Positions 1 to 6,963 of a stretch of 26,347 bases of DNA are shown here, piece after piece (the first letter of the stretch is position 1; each line of letters opens with the position of its first letter). A program made the position numbers and the translations under genes. A model generated the notes under the pieces. It was given only the letters and a program-made list of their open reading frames with translations. It made no database searches and had not been told where the DNA came from. The DNA comes from Deltaproteobacteria bacterium (GTDB lineage Bacteria; Desulfobacterota; Desulfarculia; Adiutricales; Adiutricaceae): the NCBI GenBank assembly GCA_031278795.1, contig JAITJT010000046.1:1-26347 (forward strand), written 5' to 3'.

Positions 1-740
1 GTGAGCATCACGGTGGAAAGGGCGTGGATTTCAGGTGTGAGGCCTCTCTTGAGTGAGGAGTATATGAAGATGGGAAGCGTCACGGACTCAGGTCCGTGGG
101 TGAAGAAGCTTATGATGAAGTCATCTAAGGAAAGAGTGAAGGCCAGCATGGCGCCAGCAATTATGGAGGGAAAGAGGAGGGGAAGAGTGAGGTGCCGGAA
201 GCGGTAGCTGGGGCTCGCGAAGAGGTCGGACGCGGCCAGCTCCATCTCCTCGTCCATGGTGAGGAGCCTACTCCTCACCACCAAGGTCACGAAGGATATC
301 TGGAAGGTGACGTGGGAGAGGATGAGGGTGAAGAATCCCATCTCGAAGAAGTTGGAGAATATCCGGAGGAAGCTAAAGGCCATGGTGAGGGCCACCGCCA
401 TGATGATGTCCGGTACCACTATGGGAAGGTTTATGAAGAGCTTGAAGAACCAGCTTATCGCCCGGGGAAAGACCACCCGGTGGAGCCCCAGGGCTAGGCT
501 GGTCCCTAGGATGGTGGCGATTACGGTGGAGACGCAGGCGACTATCAGGCTGTTTAGGGTGGCGGACAGGATATAGTCGTTGGAGAAGAGCAACTTATAC
601 CAGTTGAAGGTGAAACCCCTCCAGGAGAGTCCGTAGCGGGAGTTGTTGAAGGAAAAGACAATCACCGCGAGCGAGGGCACGTAGAGGAGTATTAGGGATA
701 CGTAGGCCGTTATGGTGAATAATATGTGTGACCTACGCAT
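1..740 (-). CDS. potC: Spermidine/putrescine ABC transporter permease PotC (3' end beyond window)
   Basis: Inner-membrane permease subunit of a polyamine importer; it would pair with PotB and be powered by PotA. My translation of the minus strand from ATG at 740 gives 246 residues beginning MRRSHILFTITAYVSL, with an N-terminal membrane segment and further hydrophobic segments. The segment NLPIVVPDIIMAVALT and the EAA-loop region ELAASDLFAS, followed by LPLLFPSIIAG, are typical of PotC; the usual EAA-loop Gly is Phe here. The C-terminal part LDDFIISFF is also characteristic. The reading frame is still open at base 1, so roughly the last 15-25 residues are missing. The start lies only two bases after the potB stop (TAA-AG-ATG), so the two are almost certainly co-transcribed and translationally coupled. 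potD, the binding protein, is not in the window and may lie beyond base 1. Confidence 0.93.
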   Translation of the reverse strand, partial: MRRSHILFTITAYVSLILLYVPSLAVIVFSFNNSRYGLSWRGFTFNWYKLLFSNDYILSATLNSLIVACVSTVIATILGTSLALGLHRVVFPRAISWFFKLFINLPIVVPDIIMAVALTMAFSFLRIFSNFFEMGFFTLILSHVTFQISFVTLVVRSRLLTMDEEMELAASDLFASPSYRFRHLTLPLLFPSIIAGAMLAFTLSLDDFIISFFTHGPESVTLPIFIYSSLKRGLTPEIHALSTVML

Positions 741-742
741 CT

Positions 743-1660
743 TTAGTAAATCCCCGTGTCCTGTTTAGTAATGCGGGTTACCCTAAAGAGCATGAAGCTA
801 AGGAGGGTTAGCGCCATGAGGGCCAGGCTCAACGTGGCCCCAAAGGGCCAGTCCCTGGCCTGGGAGAACTGGAGCTGGATGAGGTTTCCCACCAGCATGT
901 ACTTGGCGCCGCCCAGGATGTCGGTCACTACGTACATGGCCATGGCCGGGACGAAGGTAATGATTATGCCCGCGAAGAGCCCGTGGATGGTCTGGGGAAA
1001 GATAGCTTGGAAGAAGATCTTAATCCGGCTGGCGTAGAGGTCCTTGGCCGCCTCCACCAGGCTCCAGTTCATACGCTCAATGGCCGCGTACAAGGGGAGC
1101 GCCGTGAAGGGCAGGAAGGTGGTAATCATGCCCAAATACACCGCGAAGGTTCCCGGGTAAAGAGCCGACCCCGGGGGAGTTAGGCCCACATAGGCGCTCA
1201 GCTGGGCCAGAGGGGTCTGGGGGCTCAGTATGAGCTGCCAGGCGTAGGTGCGGATGACAATATTGGTGCAGAAGGGGATATTAAGTAGGATGAGCCACAC
1301 CAGGCGCGAGAAGGCTGATTTTCTGGCGGAGATGAAGAAGCCCAAGGGGTAGGAGATGAGGACGCAGACAAAGGTGGTGACAAAGGCCTCGCGGAGGCTC
1401 CTCAGCATTATGAAGAGAAAATCCGGACTCCAGCCGTAGTTGCTGAAACCTATTAGCCTCTTGTAGTTGTCAAAGGTGAGGATCCACTGGATGTCCCCAA
1501 ACTCACCCCTGGTGGCAAAGGAGATGAGCACCAGGCCCAGGCAGGGAATGGCCAGGAAGGCGGTGAGGCAGAGTAAGGCCGGGAAGGCTATGAAGAATCC
1601 CTTGAGCTGCTTCCTGAGCCTCTCCGATATATTGGATTCTATAAATTCCGCTATTTTCAT
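743..1660 (-). CDS. potB: Spermidine/putrescine ABC transporter permease PotB
   Basis: Second permease subunit of the polyamine importer, in the inner membrane. From ATG at 1660 the product is 305 residues starting MKIAEFIESN. It has about six hydrophobic segments, the first near residues 25-48. The cytoplasmic EAA loop reads EAAKDLYAS followed by QAIFPQTIHGL; the usual Gly is replaced by Tyr. Start choice: a TTG at 1678 would add six residues, but GAGGA at 1665-1669 sits about five bases before the ATG at 1660 and is a convincing Shine-Dalgarno, so ATG is preferred. The stop is TAA, two bases before potC. About 270 bases containing a terminator separate it from the potA segment upstream, so potBC probably has its own promoter or depends on readthrough. 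Confidence 0.93.
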   Translation of the reverse strand: MKIAEFIESNISERLRKQLKGFFIAFPALLCLTAFLAIPCLGLVLISFATRGEFGDIQWILTFDNYKRLIGFSNYGWSPDFLFIMLRSLREAFVTTFVCVLISYPLGFFISARKSAFSRLVWLILLNIPFCTNIVIRTYAWQLILSPQTPLAQLSAYVGLTPPGSALYPGTFAVYLGMITTFLPFTALPLYAAIERMNWSLVEAAKDLYASRIKIFFQAIFPQTIHGLFAGIIITFVPAMAMYVVTDILGGAKYMLVGNLIQLQFSQARDWPFGATLSLALMALTLLSFMLFRVTRITKQDTGIY

Positions 1661-1816
1661 GGAGTCCTCAACGCCCAAGTGGTGAGAGCCTTAGCCCATA
1701 CCTATCGCTTTCACTGAACCATGAAATTTACAAATAGATGTGATTCTTTTGAAAAAAAATTGTCTCTCTTTGGAAAAATCTTTACAGCCCAGGAAACGCC
1801 AGCTAATCAACAAGCC
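1661..1816 (-). other. Gap between the potA terminator and potB
   Basis: This AT-rich stretch, together with the terminator to its right, makes up the potA-potB gap. It should hold the potBC promoter if the terminator is efficient. I see no strong -35/-10 pair on the minus strand; GATAGGTATG near 1692-1703 is only a weak candidate -10. No coding sequence is visible. Confidence 0.3.
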
Positions 1817-1868
1817 AAAAAAAATAGCCCCCGAGATCTTGCCTTAAAATTGGCAGCGTTTCGGGGGC
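1817..1868 (-). terminator. Rho-independent terminator after potA
   Basis: On the minus strand GCCCCCGA (complement of 1861-1868) pairs perfectly with TCGGGGGC (complement of 1827-1834). A smaller GCCAA/TTGGC-type hairpin lies in the loop, and the stem is followed by TA and a run of eight T (complement of 1817-1824). It lies about 60 bases after the end of the potA TOBE segment and before potB. It is either a true end of the potA transcript or an attenuator. Confidence 0.75.
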
Positions 1869-1930
1869 GAATTGGCTATGTGGGAAGTGTTCCAAGCTAA
1901 GGTCAAAAGACTAGTGGCTATGCCCGGGGC

Positions 1931-2530
1931 CTAGGCCACCAGGGGCGCCTTGACCATGAGCTCGCCATCGTCTAAGGAGGCTCCGTCGTCCGGCGCCAGG
2001 ACCCTGAGGTCTTTCTTCTTGATGGAGAGCACCAGGTTGTCACCTTTTTTCCAGTTGGGGTCCTTGGTGTTGGTGATGACCTGGATGAGGGAGTAGCCTC
2101 CCTCTTGGGTGTTCTCCACCTTGCAGGAGAGCTCGAGGGCGTATCCCCGGTAGCGCACCTCGTCTATCACGGCGTTAACCTCGATTAGGTTCTGGGCCTT
2201 CTTGGGCTTGTGGGTGAATTTTATGGCCGAGTAGCCCTGATCCGCTGGGTAGGGGCTCGTATCCTCCATGGGGGCATCCGCGAGGGTGTCCCCGTTGGAG
2301 ACCAATCCGTAAGAAAGTACAGGCTCCTGGAAGGCCTCCTTGTAAGGGGAGGTGAGGGACATGGACATGCTGGCGGCGATGGCCTCCCTCTTTTTAAGCT
2401 TGGAGATGCTCGCGGCCTTCTTGTCCTTCTTCTGCTTCCTCACGTCTATGAGCTCCGGGTTAATGAGGATCTTGGTGCCAGTGGCGGTGAGCTCCGCCTC
2501 AGAGTCCGAGTAGAAGGGGAGGGAGACGGA
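1931..2530 (-). pseudogene. potA: potA C-terminal TOBE segment, downstream of an in-frame amber codon
   Basis: This stretch continues the potA frame directly after the TAG at 2531-2533 and stays open for 199 codons to a TAG at 1931. It first encodes SVSLPFYSDSEAELTATGTK, then a Lys-rich stretch (KQKKDKKAASISKLKKRE, about residues 31-48) and a polar, acidic linker. The end is clearly TOBE-like: NLIEVNAVIDEVRYRGY ... KKGDNLVLSIKKKDLRVLA. Together with the upstream part the product would be 455 residues, longer than the usual PotA of about 370 because of the insert. An internal GTG at 2443 could start a separate 170-residue ORF, but no good ribosome site precedes it. The segment is probably not translated unless the amber is read through or is a sequence error. 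Confidence 0.7.
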
Positions 2531-3298
2531 CTAGTCCCTGAGAGTGCCCTCATAGATGTTGGCCTTACCCATGAACTCAGCCACGAAGACTGACTTGGGC
2601 GAGAAATACAGCTTGTTGGGCTCGTCCAGCTGGACAATCTGACCCTTGTTGAGGATGGCCATGTAGTTGCAAATGCTCATGGCCTCCTCCCGGTCGTGGG
2701 TGACCATGAGGAAGATTGTCTTGTTCTTACGCTGCAGCCTGAGGAGATCCTGGGAGACCTTGCTCTTGAGGTACTCGTCCAAGTGGCTCATGGGCTCGTC
2801 CAATAGGAGAACCGCCGGCTCGTTCACCAGGGCCCTGGCCAGGGCCACGCGCTGCTGCTGTCCACCGGAGAGCTGGTCTGGATATCTGTACTCCAGGCCG
2901 TCCAGCTCCAGGGATTCAATGGTGGAGAGGAAGAGATCCCTCTTGGCCTCGAATATACCCTGGGCCTTCAAGCCGAAGGCTATGTTGTCCTTCACGGTGA
3001 GGTGGGGGAAAAGGGCGAAGTTCTGGAAAACCGTGTTGACCTTGCGCTGGTTGGCGGGGTAACGGGTAATGTCTTCACCGTTCAAGGTGATGGTACCGGT
3101 GTCCAGGGTTTCCAGGCCCGCGATGATGCGGAGCAGGGTGGATTTGCCGCAGCCGGAGGGGCCCAGCAGGGCAAAAAAACTATTGGCGGGAACATCAAGG
3201 TTGATGTTTTGAAGAACGGGTCCTTTAGTGGGGTCAAAGGTCTTATAGACGCCTTTGATGGAAAGACCAGAGTTGCTAGAGATTATGTTGCCTTCCAA
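2531..3298 (-). CDS. potA: Spermidine/putrescine ABC transporter ATPase PotA (truncated by in-frame TAG)
   Basis: Cytoplasmic ATPase of the polyamine importer. The 255-residue product has the whole ABC domain: Walker A GPSGCGKST (about residues 47-55), Q-loop VFQNFALFPHLT, signature LSGGQQQRVALARAL, Walker B VLLLDEPMSHLD and H-loop VTHDREEAM. It then stops at ANIYEGTLRD-TAG, just as the C-terminal TOBE domain begins. The same frame continues through the next 199 codons with TOBE sequence. The start is uncertain: TTG at 3298 is the first possible codon after an in-frame TAA, and the only strong Shine-Dalgarno (AGGAGG, 3312-3317) is 13 bases away and closer to an out-of-frame ATG at 3308. A truncated protein might still bind ATP but would lack the regulatory domain. 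Confidence 0.85.
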   Translation of the reverse strand: MEGNIISSNSGLSIKGVYKTFDPTKGPVLQNINLDVPANSFFALLGPSGCGKSTLLRIIAGLETLDTGTITLNGEDITRYPANQRKVNTVFQNFALFPHLTVKDNIAFGLKAQGIFEAKRDLFLSTIESLELDGLEYRYPDQLSGGQQQRVALARALVNEPAVLLLDEPMSHLDEYLKSKVSQDLLRLQRKNKTIFLMVTHDREEAMSICNYMAILNKGQIVQLDEPNKLYFSPKSVFVAEFMGKANIYEGTLRD

Positions 3299-3308
3299 TT
3301 ACTCTCAT
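3276..3308 (-). CDS. Possible 10-codon leader ORF overlapping the potA start
   Basis: ATG at 3306-3308 is preceded by a perfect AGGAGG (3312-3317, only three bases apart). It opens a 10-codon frame (MRVIGRQHNL) ending in TAG at 3276. It overlaps the first seven codons of potA in another frame. It could be a leader peptide that couples to potA, or simply a chance ATG beside the potA ribosome site. Confidence 0.25.
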   Translation of the reverse strand: MRVIGRQHNL

Positions 3309-3654
3309 ATGCCTCCTTTCTCCCGAAAGTTAAGAATGTGCTTGTATAGAAGTTCGTCGCTCTGGGAGTGACTCACCCGCCAAGGGCGGGTTGCCGGCAA
3401 TACCATTTACTCACCGGCAGATTTTCAGTTTATGATAGGTCCACACAAAAGCGGGGAATCAAAAATCACTAAGGTTGGAAATTTTGGACATGATTGACTC
3501 CAAATAAACCAATATTAGCCGTTTTCGCGGATCTACAATTGAAAATAGTTGCTTCTTTCCGGTGCAAGTGGAATTTCAGCTTCTATACTGACTTGTATTT
3601 TACGGAGGCTACTTTATGGTTAGGATATGAGGGTTGAGGCACCTCTCGTTTAAA
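3309..3654. other. Upstream region of potA, no gene seen
   Basis: No coding sequence is recognisable. On the minus strand this would be the distal potA leader. It holds two compact GC-rich hairpins: ACCCGCC-AAG-GGCGGGT at 3374-3390, and TGCCGG/CCGGCA arms near 3392-3420. Their role is unknown. Confidence 0.35.
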
Positions 3655-3683
3655 GAATAAAAAAGCCAGACTGTGAGCTCTGG
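3655..3683 (-). terminator. Hairpin with T-tract (minus strand, probably bidirectional)
   Basis: CCAGA (3666-3670) pairs with TCTGG (3679-3683). On the minus strand the stem is followed by C and six T; on the plus strand by ATTTTTA. It forms the 3' end of the candidate small RNA/leader read from the promoter at 3795-3823. Confidence 0.55.
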
Positions 3684-3788
3684 ATTTTTAGTTACGCCCC
3701 TGGGATTTTGATTGGGGCCTATGGTTAGTAAAATGGGAGGGAGACTTGCGCCTCCGGGTTAAGAAGAGCCACCAAAAAGGTGGCAGTC
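3657..3788 (-). ncRNA. Candidate small RNA or potA leader
   Basis: A promoter-like pair ends about seven bases before 3788, and an intrinsic terminator lies at 3655-3683, framing a transcript of about 130 nt. Inside it are three clear hairpins: GCCACC-TTTTT-GGTGGC (3768-3784), GGAG/CTCC (near 3739-3755) and GCCCC/GGGGC (near 3696-3718). The 5' end GACTG can also pair with CAGTC in the terminator's 3' arm, which is what an attenuator or a closing stem would show. I do not recognise an Rfam family. It lies on the potA strand, about 360 bases upstream of that gene. Confidence 0.35.
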
Positions 3789-3794
3789 TTGAAT

Positions 3795-3823
3795 CTTATA
3801 GCACAGGGCGGAAGTCAATGCAA
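3795..3823 (-). promoter_or_regulatory. Sigma70-type promoter, extended -10
   Basis: On the minus strand TTGCAT (complement of 3818-3823) is followed after 17 bases by TATAAG (complement of 3795-3800). A TGC just before the -10 makes it an extended -10. Predicted start near 3788. Confidence 0.5.
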
Positions 3824-4169
3824 GGTTTTTTTTCAGCATTTTGCCAAAAACACCTGATTATTTTGAGCTTTTCCCCTGTTTTGGTCAAAAAGACCAGCTA
3901 TTATTGATTAAATGGGCAAAAATCCCTTCCAGGGGCTTCCGCCAAGAACATCTATATATAGTATAAAATTAAAATTCATAGTATATATTGTTTTTTTCTT
4001 CCTTTAGCCTTCAAATTTGGCTGTTATCTTGATTTAAGTTCCAGCGTAAATGAGCATGGGCCCGGTTTTGGGCTTAGATTTTCCTTATGCTTCCCCCTAC
4101 TCATCTAGCTTAGCCTTGGGAACACCTTGGCGTTTTCACTACAAAAAAGAGTTTTAGCCCTTGGGTGAG
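3824..4169. other. AT-rich non-coding stretch
   Basis: No coding sequence is recognised. It contains T-runs, a small GGTC-AAAAA-GACC hairpin near 3883-3895, and an AT-rich TATA-containing segment at 3951-3990. Confidence 0.3.
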
Positions 4170-4406
4170 CCTTTCAGGAAATCTCCCAAGCGGCTTTAGT
4201 AATAATAAGCAGCGTGAGTAATCTGTCAAGTCTCCTTCTTAGACATTAGAAATATTAGAGTCTTAGGGAAGTTCCTAAGCGACATAAGTAATAATAAGCA
4301 GCGTGAGTAGTCTGTCAAGTCTTCATCTAAGACCCAATATATAAGAGTCTTAGGAAAGTTCCTAAGTGCCACAAGTAATAATAAGCAGCAAACTTTCTTT
4401 GTCAAG
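4170..4406. repeat. Imperfect tandem repeat of about 88 bp (about 2.5 copies)
   Basis: Units begin with AGTAATAATAAGCAGC at 4198, 4287 and 4374 (periods 89 and 87). The two full units continue with a GTGAGTA-TCTGTCAAGTC segment. The third diverges after 16 bases but keeps GTCAAG, and a degenerate end of an earlier unit occupies 4170-4197. Each full unit ends in a hairpin: CTTAGG-GAAGTT-CCTAAG at 4262-4279, and CTTAGGAA-AG-TTCCTAAG at 4349-4366. The difference between these arms changes an A-U pair to G-U, so the RNA hairpin is kept. In the second copy CTAAGAC (4327-4333) and GTCTTAG (4347-4353) form a competing stem. No ORF or spacer structure like a CRISPR is present. Confidence 0.75.
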
Positions 4407-5152
4407 CCAAAATTTTAGCCGTGAGCTAAAAAGCCGTAGGCAAATAAGAGATAAAATCAAAATAAAGCCACAGGCTTTGACTTATAAAAGCTTCTTGGAA
4501 AAAAAAGCTTGTACAATAAGCGCTCCGCAATGATCTCTCTCATTGTGCCAAGCAAATAAGCGCTTTTTGGTGAAAAACTATTTTTAGGTAAAGCTGTGGA
4601 TTCGTTGGATATGCATCTTCATCAATGGTTTTTGAGAAAGAATCTCATGAGCGCTAGGGCTTGGAATAAAAAATGTTCATTAATAGCCAATTCATATGGA
4701 CTTTTAGAGAAGAAAGCATTACCGAGCATAAATGTTACGCCCTTGTTAAAAAAGGATCTGTTAATTTTTTGGCGGAGAAAAAAAATTTTTCCCTATGTGT
4801 TTATTTAAACCTTCTACGCTTTCATCATGGGCGAGTTAGGTTTTGAAATATACTCTCCTTGGGGATTAAGAAAACAGTTTAGCTAAGCAATTATTGGCAG
4901 TGATTTCAGGGCTCTCTCAATACTTCTCAGAAAGTTCTCTCCGTTTTTACTCACCACTCAAATGATCAGTGCCAATCCCCCTAGGGAATCACCTATTTGC
5001 AGCTCTAAAATTCCTTTTAAGCATATATAAGGTGTAGATGAGCTCTCTTGGGCTAATTTGACTCGAGTGAGAAAAAGGCGCTCTTATTGAGATGGAGAAA
5101 GGGAAAATGTCTCCACAAGCCCTAAAATGGCCCAAAAGACGGCCTCTTTCCC
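4407..5152. other. Non-coding stretch with serial small hairpins
   Basis: No convincing gene is present. It holds a string of short inverted repeats: TTTTAGC/GCTAAAA (near 4413-4431), AAAGCC-ACA-GGCTTT (near 4464-4478) and CAATGA/TCATTG (near 4528-4545). AATAAGCGCT occurs twice (near 4516 and 4555). A 70-codon frame at 4596-4808 has no ribosome site or recognisable motif. The end of the stretch leads into the riboswitch promoter. Confidence 0.35.
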
Positions 5153-5182
5153 TTGACAAGGGGAGTTTCTTAGTCTAATAAT
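5153..5182 (+). promoter_or_regulatory. Sigma70 promoter of the cobalamin-riboswitch/permease unit
   Basis: Perfect -35 TTGACA (5153-5158) and -10 AATAAT (5177-5182) with an 18-base spacer. The predicted start near 5189 falls right at the base of the riboswitch P1 stem (5191), which supports the call. Confidence 0.65.
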
Positions 5183-5188
5183 TGTGTC

Positions 5189-5358
5189 CAGGTTTGATCT
5201 AATGGAACAAGGTGTGAATCCTTGGCGGACCCACCGCTGTAATCGGGGAGAGAATCGGTAGGAGAATCTGTTTGGAGATTCGGTCACTGGGCAATTAGCC
5301 CGGGAAGGCTATACCGAAAGCTCTTGGATCCGAGAAGCCAGAAGACCGGTCAAGCCGT
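5189..5358 (+). promoter_or_regulatory. Cobalamin (AdoCbl-type) riboswitch aptamer
   Basis: P1 is formed by GGTTTGA (5191-5197) and TCAAGCC (5350-5356), all paired with one G-U. Between them are the conserved blocks of the family in order: GGAAC, GGTGTGAATCC (5211-5221), GGCGGACCCACCGCTGTAA (about 5224-5242), GTCACTGG (5283-5290), GGGAAGGC, CCGAAAGC and GAAGCCAGAAGACC (about 5333-5346). The last matches the family's highly conserved GCCAGGAGACC block. It is followed by an antiterminator/terminator pair and a permease gene. Cobalamin binding is expected to favour termination and so repress the permease when cobamide is plentiful. Confidence 0.9.
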
Positions 5359-5366
5359 CCTTAAAA

Positions 5367-5456
5367 TGCAAAACGCAAACTTTAGGGATTTGTCAGGTGG
5401 TTGACGGAAAAGACCCCACGTTTTGGCATTTTTTGTGCCAGGAAGGGGCCTTTTTT
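5367..5456 (+). terminator. Riboswitch expression platform: antiterminator and intrinsic terminator
   Basis: Terminator: CCCC (5414-5417) pairs with GGGG (5445-5448) and TGGCA (5424-5428) with TGCCA (5436-5440), followed by CC and six T (5451-5456). Antiterminator: TGCAAAACG (5367-5375) can pair with CGTTTTGGCA (5419-5428) with one bulged G, which uses up the 5' arm of the terminator. The two folds exclude each other, as expected for transcriptional control. Confidence 0.7.
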
Positions 5457-5506
5457 GTTTTTAACTCAAGGCCTCTGAAAAATCTCCAAAACTAAGGAGT
5501 TAAGCT

Positions 5507-6799
5507 TTGACGAACCTAAACAAAAGCAACATCTCTATTATGACGGAAGTTTACGCCGGTGTGGCCACCTTCCTCTCCCTAGTTTACGTTTTGAGCGTCA
5601 ATCCGGCCATCCTCAAAGCGGCGGGCATGCCGGCCCCGGCGCTCTTCACGGCCACCGCCCTGGGAGCCATGTTCGCCACGCTAATCATGTGTTTTGTGGC
5701 CAGGCTACCCTTCGTGGTGGCTCCAGGCATGGGCCTCAACGCCTTCTTCGCCTTTTCAGTGGTGAACGGCATGGGCTTTACCTGGCAGCAGGCGCTGACC
5801 GCCGTCTTCATCGCTGGAATAATCTTCGTCTTCATCTCTCTATCCCCCGTGAGGAAGAAGATGCTCCAGGAGGTGCCGGAGTCCCTGCAGCTGGCCGTGG
5901 CCGCGGGCATTGGCCTCATGATCTCCTACATCGGCCTTAAGGGCGGTGGCCTTGTGGTGATTCTCCCTGACGGTAACGTGACCATAGGGGCCCTCACCAA
6001 GGGGAACGGTATGCTCACAATCATTGGGCTATTTGTCACGGCGGTCTTCATCGCCCGCAACAACCGCTACGCCTTGCTCCTGGGCATAATTATCACCACT
6101 ATCATTGGGATCCCTTTAGGCATTACCGATATTTCGGGGATATCACCCTCCACTATCTTCACCTTGCCTCCATCGATCTCGGAGCTCTTCTTCAAGTTTG
6201 ACTTCTCCATACTGACTAACTTCAACTTCTGGGCGGTGGTGTTCACCTTCCTGTTCATGTGCGTCTTCGATAGCCTGGCCTCCTTCATAGGACTCTTTTC
6301 GGTCATGGGCCAGGAGGCGGAACTTTACCGCCACAGGATGGGGAAGGCCTTCATAGCCGACTCCCTGGGCGTGGTGGCCGGCTCCATGGTGGGCCTTTCC
6401 CCCAACACGACCTACGCCGAAAGCGGCGCCGGGGTCGCCATGGGAGGAAGAACCGGTTTAACCGCCTTCACCGTGGTTGTGCTTTTCGCCATCTGCCTCT
6501 TCTTCTCCAGGCTCTTCCTCTTGGTTCCTTCCTCGGCCGTGGCCCCGGCCCTGGTGCTGGTGGGTCTCTTGATGTTGGCCTCCATCAGGAACTTAAACTT
6601 CGCGGACAAGACTGAGAGCTTCCCGGCCTTCGTGGTCATCGTGCTCACCTGCCTCACTTGGCGGCTCTCGGACAGCTTGGCCATAGGCTGGCTCATCTAC
6701 ATCCTTATGAAGGTTTTAGCCGGAAAGGCCGGAACCATCACCCCCACGGTCTGGGTGGTTGGAGTCCTCTTCTTCTTCAAGGAGCTATTTGTGGGCTAA
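5507..6799 (+). CDS. NCS2/AzgA-type purine permease (guanine/hypoxanthine/adenine family)
   Basis: Proton-coupled nucleobase importer of the inner membrane, COG2252-like. The 430-residue product has 12 or more hydrophobic segments and both family signatures: GMGLNAFFAFSVV (about residues 74-86), and NTTYAESGAGVAMGGRTGLTA (about 299-319), the substrate/cation region. VFLSLVYVLSVNP-like sequence at the N terminus and the DSLASFIG segment also fit. The start TTG at 5507 is supported by AAGGAG (5494-5499), seven bases upstream; the next in-frame ATG would cut into the protein. Stop is TAA. It is transcribed alone behind a cobalamin riboswitch, which is unexpected, because purine permeases are usually under purine riboswitches or PurR. 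Substrate cannot be fixed from sequence; import of a purine or benzimidazole used as cobamide lower ligand is a plausible reading. Confidence 0.92.
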   Translation: MTNLNKSNISIMTEVYAGVATFLSLVYVLSVNPAILKAAGMPAPALFTATALGAMFATLIMCFVARLPFVVAPGMGLNAFFAFSVVNGMGFTWQQALTAVFIAGIIFVFISLSPVRKKMLQEVPESLQLAVAAGIGLMISYIGLKGGGLVVILPDGNVTIGALTKGNGMLTIIGLFVTAVFIARNNRYALLLGIIITTIIGIPLGITDISGISPSTIFTLPPSISELFFKFDFSILTNFNFWAVVFTFLFMCVFDSLASFIGLFSVMGQEAELYRHRMGKAFIADSLGVVAGSMVGLSPNTTYAESGAGVAMGGRTGLTAFTVVVLFAICLFFSRLFLLVPSSAVAPALVLVGLLMLASIRNLNFADKTESFPAFVVIVLTCLTWRLSDSLAIGWLIYILMKVLAGKAGTITPTVWVVGVLFFFKELFVG

Positions 6800-6871
6800 A
6801 TTAGATCCCTTGAACACCAAGTAATTAAAGCTTTTTAAGCAAAAATCAAATTAAACGCTTAATCTTCATAG

Positions 6872-6894
6872 GCGGCGGGCTAACACCCCGCCGC
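6872..6894 (+). repeat. GC-rich hairpin after the permease
   Basis: GCGGCGGG (6872-6879) pairs with CCCGCCGC (6887-6894) across a seven-base loop. It is about 70 bases after the permease stop, but only TTCATCTTTAT follows it, so it is a weak terminator or an RNA-end stabiliser. Confidence 0.45.
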
Positions 6895-6963
6895 TTCATC
6901 TTTATGGTAAGGGCTTTAAAAAAAACAAAAGCGCCTTATTAATATAATAGGCCCGTACGCGCC

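Noticed and set aside
1..576. Plus-strand frames over 1-207, 192-497 and 256-576
   Set aside because: They are antisense shadows of potC, whose minus-strand translation is unmistakable.
4170..4406. CRISPR array
   Set aside because: Repeats are about 88 bp and contiguous, without unique spacers, and no cas gene is near.
4596..4808. 70-codon plus-strand frame
   Set aside because: No ribosome site, AT-driven composition, no recognisable motif, and it lies among small hairpins.
5084..5287. 67-codon minus-strand frame
   Set aside because: It is antisense to the promoter and the first half of the cobalamin riboswitch.
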